From Thermodesulfobacteriota bacterium (lineage in GTDB: Bacteria > Desulfobacterota > BSN033 > UBA1163), in the NCBI GenBank assembly GCA_030024065.1, contig JASEIE010000128.1:1-10419 (forward strand): a DNA stretch of 10,419 nucleotides. Direction: 5' to 3'. Made by a program: the position numbers and the translations under genes. Numbering within the stretch: position 1 is the stretch's first letter; each line of letters begins with the position of its first letter. Shown here piece by piece: positions 6,413 to 10,419 of the stretch. Under the pieces are notes generated by a model. The model did no database searches, was not told where the DNA came from, and saw only the letters and a list, made by a program, of their open reading frames with translations.

Positions 6413-7375
6413 CAAGGGATCTTCACCATATTCAGAAAGGAGATGGAGGACCATTTCAGCAGCATGCGGTTTCTCCTCATTTCAGCCCTCATCGTGATGG
6501 TCGGTGTGATCATCGCTTCGATGGTGGGCATGGCCATCCAGGAGGAATTAAAAGGGATGGCCAAACCTACGCTCATTTTCCTGCTGCTTTTCACCTCGAC
6601 GGGAAAACTCTTCTCCTTCGTTCAGTTCATCGGCTTTTTCGGCCCCTTTCTCGGCATCTTTCTGGGTTTTGATTCCATCAACCGGGAGCGGATCTCAAGG
6701 ACTCTGCCTAAACTGGTCTCCCAGCCGATCTATCGCGATTCGATCATCAATGCCAAATTTCTTTCCGGCGTGGCGGTCATCGGTATCGTCCTGCTTGCCA
6801 TTGTCCTTCTCATCTCGGGATTGGGCATCCGTTTGATCGGGGTGGTGCCGGGTGTGGAAGAGGTGTCGCGTCTGATCATCTTCATTATCATCAGCCTCCT
6901 CTATATCTCCTTCTGGCTGGGGATCTCGATCCTCTTTTCCGTGGTCTTCCGGAGCGCAGCCACCTCTGCCATGGCTTCCCTGGCCATCTGGATATTCTTC
7001 TCTTTCTTTGTGGGTCTGGGAGCGGGTTTTCTGGCAGATGCGGTCGCTCCGATCAGTCAAACCAGCGGCGGCGTTGATCCCAATATGCTGATCAAACATG
7101 AACAGGTCCAGAGGACGATATCTCTCTTTTCTCCGATATCCCTATATAGTGATTCCACCTCCACGATCCTCGACCCGATGAGAAAGACGACCAGGGCATT
7201 GGTCCTGATGGGCCCCCTGGAAAGATTCTCTCTGTCCCGGTTTCAAAGTCCCCTCCCTCTATTGGAGAGCATACTCATTGTGATCCCCCATCTCATTTCC
7301 ATTGTGGCCATTACTCTTCTCTGTTTCGGTATCTGCTACTTCGTTTTTATGAGACAGGAGATCCGAACGATCTGA
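6410..7375 (+). CDS. ABC-2 type permease (NosY/GldF-like)
   Basis: This 321-residue inner-membrane protein has about six hydrophobic segments, near 21-43, 66-87, 118-143, 155-180, 187-212 and 285-312. The loop FDSINRERISRTLPKLVSQP (87-106) is the cytoplasmic coupling region of ABC-2 permeases (D-x-I-x-x-E-R-x-x-x-T-L-x-x-L-x-x-x-P). A long, less hydrophobic stretch (213-284) between segments 5 and 6 is probably extracytoplasmic. That topology fits the COG1277 group, which includes NosY and gliding-type exporters. It starts with TTG and ends the three-gene operon. With one ATPase and one permease gene, the transporter probably works as a homodimer of each, together with the NEW3 protein. The substrate is unknown. 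Confidence 0.88.
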   Translation: MQGIFTIFRKEMEDHFSSMRFLLISALIVMVGVIIASMVGMAIQEELKGMAKPTLIFLLLFTSTGKLFSFVQFIGFFGPFLGIFLGFDSINRERISRTLPKLVSQPIYRDSIINAKFLSGVAVIGIVLLAIVLLISGLGIRLIGVVPGVEEVSRLIIFIIISLLYISFWLGISILFSVVFRSAATSAMASLAIWIFFSFFVGLGAGFLADAVAPISQTSGGVDPNMLIKHEQVQRTISLFSPISLYSDSTSTILDPMRKTTRALVLMGPLERFSLSRFQSPLPLLESILIVIPHLISIVAITLLCFGICYFVFMRQEIRTI

Positions 7376-7384
7376 TTTGCCCAA

Positions 7385-7452
7385 GATGGGGAGATAGGGT
7401 GATAGGGTGATGGGGTGATTTGAATATCAATTCCTCTCCCTATCTCCTCATC
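7385..7452. repeat. 15-bp inverted repeat with embedded 8-bp tandem repeats
   Basis: The arms GATGGGGAGATAGGG (7385-7399) and CCCTATCTCCTCATC (7438-7452) are complementary at 14 of 15 positions around a 38-nt loop. From within the left arm runs a tandem 8-mer: GATAGGGT (7393-7400), GATAGGGT (7401-7408), GATGGGGT (7409-7416), then a partial GATT. It lies in the 109-bp gap between the permease and MFS genes. It could form a stem that limits read-through, but there is no U-run to support a terminator call. Confidence 0.65.
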
Positions 7453-7484
7453 CCCCACCTCCCTATTTAATCTTTTAAAATACC

Positions 7485-8798
7485 ATGTCTGTTCCAAAGC
7501 GAGAAATTTTCGGCTGGGCCATGTATGATTTTTCAAACTCGGCCTTTGCCACAACGATTCTCGCCGTCATCTTCAATCAATACTTTGCTACCATCGTCGC
7601 AGGAGGGGAGAGAGGGGTGGAGCTTCTCGGAATCCGTCTCCATGGCGCCTCCTTCTTCACCTTCTCTGTCTCTCTCAGCATGGCGATCTCAGCAGTCCTC
7701 GCTCCCCTTTTAGGCGCAGTGGCCGATGCTTCAGGTTCAAAGAAACGATTTCTCATGGCCTTCTGTTATACGGCCATTCTTTTTACCGGTCTTCTCTATT
7801 TTGTGCGGGAGGGGAATTACTGGCGGGGGGCCATCTTCTTCATCATCGGCAATGTGGGTTTTGCCGGAGGGAATGTTTATTACAATGCGTTTCTTCCGGA
7901 AATCTCGAACGACAAAAATATTGGTCGAATCTCAGGTCTGGGATGGGCCCTGGGATATATCGGGGGAGGGACACTTCTTGCGATTAACCTGATCATGCTC
8001 AAGTATCCGGAGTGGCTCGGATTTCCTGCCGGATTTTTCACTGTTCAGGATTGTTTTCTTTCCGTGTCATTTTGGTGGCTGATCTTTTCTCTTCCCACTT
8101 TTTTCTTATTAAAAGAGAGGGCGGAAAAGACCCTTACGCCTTCTGGCGGAAGTTATTTCAGGGAAGGTTATAAACGCCTTCAGCATACCTTTCAACGGAT
8201 TAAAACCTTCAGGGAATTTACTAAATTTCTCGTGGCCTATTTAATTTATAACGATGGCATTGAGACAGTCATCATCATGGCTTCTATCTTTGGTGCGGAA
8301 GTGTTAGGGATGGAGACCGGAGAGATCATCCTCTTTTTCTTGATGATTCAAGGGATCGCATTTTTCGGTTCTCTGTTTTTTGGATTTTTGGCTGATTTGA
8401 TCGGTAATAAGAAGGCAGTGATGATTTCCTTAGGAATCTGGTCTCTCATTGTGGTCTGGGCATTTCAATTGGGGATCATCTGGGATCCCAAGACAGAGTA
8501 CTGGATGCTGGGAATTCTATCAGGCATCGTACTGGGCGGAAGTCAGGCCGCTTCCCGTTCCCTTCAGGGGCTCTTTACTCCAGAGGCCAATAGTGCGGAG
8601 TTTTACGGGTTCTTTGCCGTATCGGGGAAATTTGCCTCTGTCTTCGGCCCCATGATCTATGGAATCCTGATCACCATCACGGGAAGCGTCCAATCGGGCA
8701 TCCTTTCCGTCCTTCTCTTCTTCATTATCGGGATGGCCATTCTCTGGACGGTTGATGAAAAGAAGGGAATGGAAGAAAAACAGAGACCTGTAATTTAG
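7485..8798 (+). CDS. MFS transporter, UMF1/Atg22-like family
   Basis: This 437-residue polytopic inner-membrane protein has about twelve hydrophobic segments. The N-terminus WAMYDFSNSAFATTI (11-25) is the hallmark of the UMF1 branch of the major facilitator superfamily, related to yeast Atg22. Further family motifs are AYLIYNDGIETVI (251-263), GGSQAASRSLQGLFTP (351-366) and AEFYGFFAVSGKFASVFGP (371-389). A cytoplasmic loop after segment 6 (about 209-245) is rich in Lys and Arg. Atg22 exports amino acids from the vacuole; bacterial members are mostly uncharacterised, so the substrate is open. The ATG at 7485 has no recognisable SD, but it sits directly before the conserved N-terminal motif. 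No promoter was seen, so read-through from the ABC operon is possible. Confidence 0.88.
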   Translation: MSVPKREIFGWAMYDFSNSAFATTILAVIFNQYFATIVAGGERGVELLGIRLHGASFFTFSVSLSMAISAVLAPLLGAVADASGSKKRFLMAFCYTAILFTGLLYFVREGNYWRGAIFFIIGNVGFAGGNVYYNAFLPEISNDKNIGRISGLGWALGYIGGGTLLAINLIMLKYPEWLGFPAGFFTVQDCFLSVSFWWLIFSLPTFFLLKERAEKTLTPSGGSYFREGYKRLQHTFQRIKTFREFTKFLVAYLIYNDGIETVIIMASIFGAEVLGMETGEIILFFLMIQGIAFFGSLFFGFLADLIGNKKAVMISLGIWSLIVVWAFQLGIIWDPKTEYWMLGILSGIVLGGSQAASRSLQGLFTPEANSAEFYGFFAVSGKFASVFGPMIYGILITITGSVQSGILSVLLFFIIGMAILWTVDEKKGMEEKQRPVI

Positions 8799-8881
8799 TT
8801 GGAGGCTGTGAAATGAAATAGAACATCATTCCCTGGAGAGTTTTTTAGCCTCAGCCCATTCTCTTTCCAAACCATAAGAGA

Positions 8882-8995
8882 TTAGGTTCTCCCATAAAGG
8901 AAAAACTCCCGGGCCTTTTCCTTAAGTTCCTTTTCGGTCCATTCCAGATGGGCATGAAGAACCAAACAAAGGAACCAAATGGGAACCAAACGCAG
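8882..8995 (-). pseudogene. Possible truncated minus-strand coding fragment (unidentified)
   Basis: On the minus strand a 37-codon frame has no ATG and ends at TAA (8882-8884). Its last part, HLEWTEKELKEKAREFFLYG, reads like the charged amphipathic C-terminus of a real protein. It opens exactly where the left inverted repeat of the transposase remnant begins (8996). An in-frame stop lies immediately beyond, so the upstream part may have been cut off by the insertion. I do not recognise a family, and chance is a real alternative. Confidence 0.2.
8959..8991 (+). repeat. Three copies of GAACCAAAY
   Basis: GAACCAAAC (8959-8967), GAACCAAAT (8972-8980) and GAACCAAAC (8983-8991) are spaced 13 and 11 bp apart, close to one helical turn. 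They end 4 bp before the left inverted repeat of the transposase remnant. They may be a protein-binding array or a feature of the element's flank. Confidence 0.5.
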
Positions 8996-9517
8996 TTAAG
9001 TTATTTAAGTAACTTGACCGTCCTGTCTGATTATGATAATAGTAGGTCATGCCAAGAGGACCACGATTAGATGCTCCTGGGACCCTGCATCATGTCATGG
9101 TGCGAGGGATCGAGGAAAGGCGGGTGGAGAGGGAATAAGGGAAAGGAGATTCACGGATTTTGGGGCATGGTTCTTTTGTGGAAGAGATGATGACTGGAGT
9201 GGAACGATTAGCACGGGAGCGGGTGCAATTGAGAAGGAAACGGGTGGATGTGGAAGGAGTGCTGGATTTCATTGGAAAAGAGTTAGGGGTGACGAGAGAG
9301 GAGATCCTCGGGGGAGGTCGGAGGCGGGAGATCAGTATGGTCCGATCGGTATTCTGTTACATGTGCTTAAGAAGATTGGGACTGACGGGAAAGCAATTAT
9401 CTGAGGCGCTGCAAGTGAGTCCTGCAGGCGTTCATCTTGCGTCCGTGCGGGGGGAAGCATTTGTAAGGGAGAGCGGGGAATTTGAGAAGTCTCTGACAAA
9501 TTACTTAAATAACTTAA
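8996..9517 (+). mobile_element. REP-associated transposase element bounded by 21-bp inverted repeats
   Basis: The left arm (8996-9016, beginning TTAAGTTATTTAAGTAA) and right arm (9497-9517) are reverse complements at 20 of 21 positions. The right arm is the start of a hairpin, TACTTAA-ATAAC-TTAAGTA (9502-9520), followed by CGTCCCC. The left arm forms a weaker hairpin and is followed by GACCGTCC. Palindromes of this kind flanking a Y1 (IS200-like) transposase are the expected layout of REP-associated (RAYT) elements. The enclosed transposase is broken, so movement would need an enzyme supplied from elsewhere. Confidence 0.65.
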
Positions 9518-9531
9518 GTACGTCCCCATAG
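9049..9531 (+). pseudogene. REP-associated tyrosine transposase (Y1/IS200-like), internally deleted
   Basis: From ATG 9049 the frame reads MPRGPRLDAPGTLHHVMVRG, the characteristic N-terminus of this transposase group, then stops at TAA 9136-9138 after 29 residues. The same frame reopens at once and continues to TAG 9529-9531. It encodes RILGHGSFVEEMM, then a basic linker, then a helix-turn-helix region (VTREEILGGGRRR, GLTGKQLSEALQVSPAGVHL) that forms the usual C-terminal DNA-binding domain. The catalytic middle of roughly 120 residues, with the HUH motif and active-site Tyr, is missing. The 161 codons compare with about 250-300 in intact members. The gene is therefore dead as a transposase. 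Translation of the C-terminal DNA-binding part alone, from TTG 9160, is conceivable. The last codons lie inside the right-end hairpin. Confidence 0.85.
9502..9520. repeat. REP-like hairpin at the right end of the transposase remnant
   Basis: TACTTAA (9502-9508) pairs with TTAAGTA (9514-9520) around the loop ATAAC. CGTCCCC follows directly (9521-9527). A related CGTCCCAT recurs at 9534-9541, touching the next start codon. The hairpin is both the 3' end of the transposase frame and the leader region of the following oxidoreductase gene. Confidence 0.6.
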
Positions 9532-9541
9532 GTCGTCCCAT

Positions 9542-10419
9542 ATGAACGTTAAGAGGTACGATGTCATTGTCATCGGTGCAGGGATGGGGGGACTGAGCTG
9601 TGGTACCCTTTTGGCTAAGGAGGGGTTCAGGGTACTGATCTGTGAGCAATCCTCAAAACCTGGTGGCTACTGTGTGAATTTCAATCGCAAAGGGTTTACC
9701 TTCGCACCTGCTGTCCATTACCTCAATGAATTTGGTCCCAATAGCCAGATGAAAGAGGCCTTCCAGACCTTGGGCCTTCCTCCTGAGATCGAATTTTGTC
9801 CGCAGGACCCACAGCGCCGAATAATTACCCCCCATTTTCATCTCACCCTCTCCACTGATATTGATCGGTTCGAAAGGGATTTAATCCACCTCTTTCCCAA
9901 GGAGAGGCTATCTATCCATACATATATAGGGGAATTGAAGAGGCTGGTTAAGAACATAGAGGGCCTTTCCATCAAATCTTTTGACCTCATCAGCCCCAAA
10001 GAGAAGTTTCAGCTATTATATAAATTTATCAAGATGCCTCAACTACTCCGGTATCGTGGCAAAACGGGCCAAGAAGTCCTGGACTCTTTTTTCAAAGACC
10101 CTCTCTTAAAATACCTCCTCACCTTTGGTGCCCGTAAGGGCTCCTCTATCTTTACCTGTGCAAGTCCTATCATATGGGCCATAAAGGGGAACTTTTATTA
10201 CATCAAAGACAAAGGGGTAGAGGCCTTGCCTCAGCTTTTTCTCAGATATTATAAGGCTTACGGTGGGGAGATATCCTTTAATACCCTTGTAAAGAAGATC
10301 GTGATTGAGGAAGGGAAGGCCCGGGCGGTTCAGATTGAGGGAGGAGAGGAGATCCAATCCAGATATGTCATCTCCAATGTGAATAGTTATTCAACATTTC
10401 AATATCTAATAGGAAATCA
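9542..10419 (+). CDS. CrtI/phytoene desaturase-like FAD-dependent oxidoreductase (3' truncated by window)
   Basis: The frame from ATG 9542 is open to the last base, giving 292 residues of a family normally about 490-520 long. The N-terminus is a Rossmann dinucleotide-binding fold: YDVIVIGAGMGGLSCGTLLA (6-25), with GAGMGG at 12-17. Then follows VLICEQ with Glu35 at the expected ribose-binding position, and SKPGGYC (38-44). This is the FAD-binding signature of phytoene desaturases, carotenoid isomerases and related COG1233 amine-oxidase-like proteins. A second FAD-contact segment (ALPQLFLRYYKAYGGEISFNT near 238-258) fits the same family. The substrate may be a carotenoid or another polyunsaturated lipid; no carotenoid gene is visible here to decide. 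The start is fixed by the Rossmann motif at residue 6, but the SD is weak (AGG at 9530-9532). The transposase remnant ends only 10 bp upstream, so any promoter lies inside that element or beyond it. Confidence 0.82.
   Translation, partial: MNVKRYDVIVIGAGMGGLSCGTLLAKEGFRVLICEQSSKPGGYCVNFNRKGFTFAPAVHYLNEFGPNSQMKEAFQTLGLPPEIEFCPQDPQRRIITPHFHLTLSTDIDRFERDLIHLFPKERLSIHTYIGELKRLVKNIEGLSIKSFDLISPKEKFQLLYKFIKMPQLLRYRGKTGQEVLDSFFKDPLLKYLLTFGARKGSSIFTCASPIIWAIKGNFYYIKDKGVEALPQLFLRYYKAYGGEISFNTLVKKIVIEEGKARAVQIEGGEEIQSRYVISNVNSYSTFQYLIGN

Larger units (their letters stand above)
8799..9048. other. Gene-poor, decayed intergenic stretch
   Basis: About 250 bp lie between the MFS gene and the transposase remnant. 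Just after the MFS stop, an SD-like GGAGG is followed by ATG-AAA-TAG, a two-codon frame that may be all that remains of a gene start. The rest holds a possible minus-strand coding fragment (8882-8995), three GAACCAAAY copies and the left inverted repeat of the transposase remnant (8996-9016). No terminator or promoter was recognised. Confidence 0.5.

Noticed and set aside
7385..7452. Rho-independent terminator after the permease gene
   Set aside because: The stem has a 38-nt loop and no downstream T-run, so it does not meet the usual pattern.
8801..8818. SD-like GGAGG followed by ATG-AAA-TAG after the MFS gene
   Set aside because: A two-codon frame is not a credible gene. It is mentioned only as a possible remnant of a lost gene start.
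9033..9404. 123-codon + strand frame overlapping the transposase remnant
   Set aside because: It is out of phase with both recognisable transposase segments, and its composition (Gly/Arg/Asp-rich, no motif) is that of a shadow frame.
9493..9520. Promoter for the oxidoreductase gene (CTGACA at 9493-9498)
   Set aside because: The -35-like hexamer is good, but no acceptable -10 hexamer lies 15-19 bp downstream.

Overview
The window reads as an ordinary chromosomal stretch of a Gram-negative-type bacterium of moderate GC content. The IS200/REP-type transposase remnant, the AATCCCCC/GGGGGATT palindromic repeat style and the GAF-rich cytosolic histidine kinase are all common in Desulfobacterota (former Deltaproteobacteria) and related phyla. 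That assignment is inference from style, not from a marker gene. All recognisable genes lie on the + strand.

Layout. (1) 2-922: C-terminal three quarters of a FabF-type beta-ketoacyl-ACP synthase, cut by the window start. (2) 951-2842: a near-consensus sigma70 promoter followed by an orphan soluble sensor histidine kinase (GAF-GAF-HisKA-HATPase). (3) 2843-3214: a gene-free gap filled by a roughly 350-bp fold-back, MITE-like repeat with matching ends, internal inverted repeats and three small hairpins. (4) 3215-4324: a threonine synthase-family PLP enzyme. Its only strong Shine-Dalgarno-like sequence lies in the right end of the repeat, though at a long distance. (5) 4334-7375: a promoter and a tight three-gene operon: a membrane-anchored NEW3/Ig-like protein, an ABC ATPase (GTG start) and an ABC-2 type permease (TTG start). 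Each downstream start lies one base after the preceding stop. (6) 7385-7452: a small tandem and inverted repeat. (7) 7485-8798: an MFS transporter of the UMF1/Atg22-like family. (8) 8799-9541: a decayed accessory patch. It holds a possible minus-strand gene fragment, a triplicated GAACCAAAY motif, and a REP-associated (Y1/IS200-like) transposase pseudogene. The pseudogene has lost its catalytic core and is bounded by 21-bp inverted repeats matching at 20 of 21 positions. (9) 9542-end: the N-terminal part of a CrtI/phytoene-desaturase-like FAD oxidoreductase, still open at the window edge.

How the parts relate. The only clear functional module is the NEW3-ATPase-permease operon, which looks like one transporter with its own extracytoplasmic partner. 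The other genes have no evident common pathway. The most interesting non-genic material is the fold-back element before the threonine synthase gene and the internally deleted transposase whose reading frame runs into its own right-end hairpin. I did not find a convincing new defence, CRISPR or biosynthetic system in this window.
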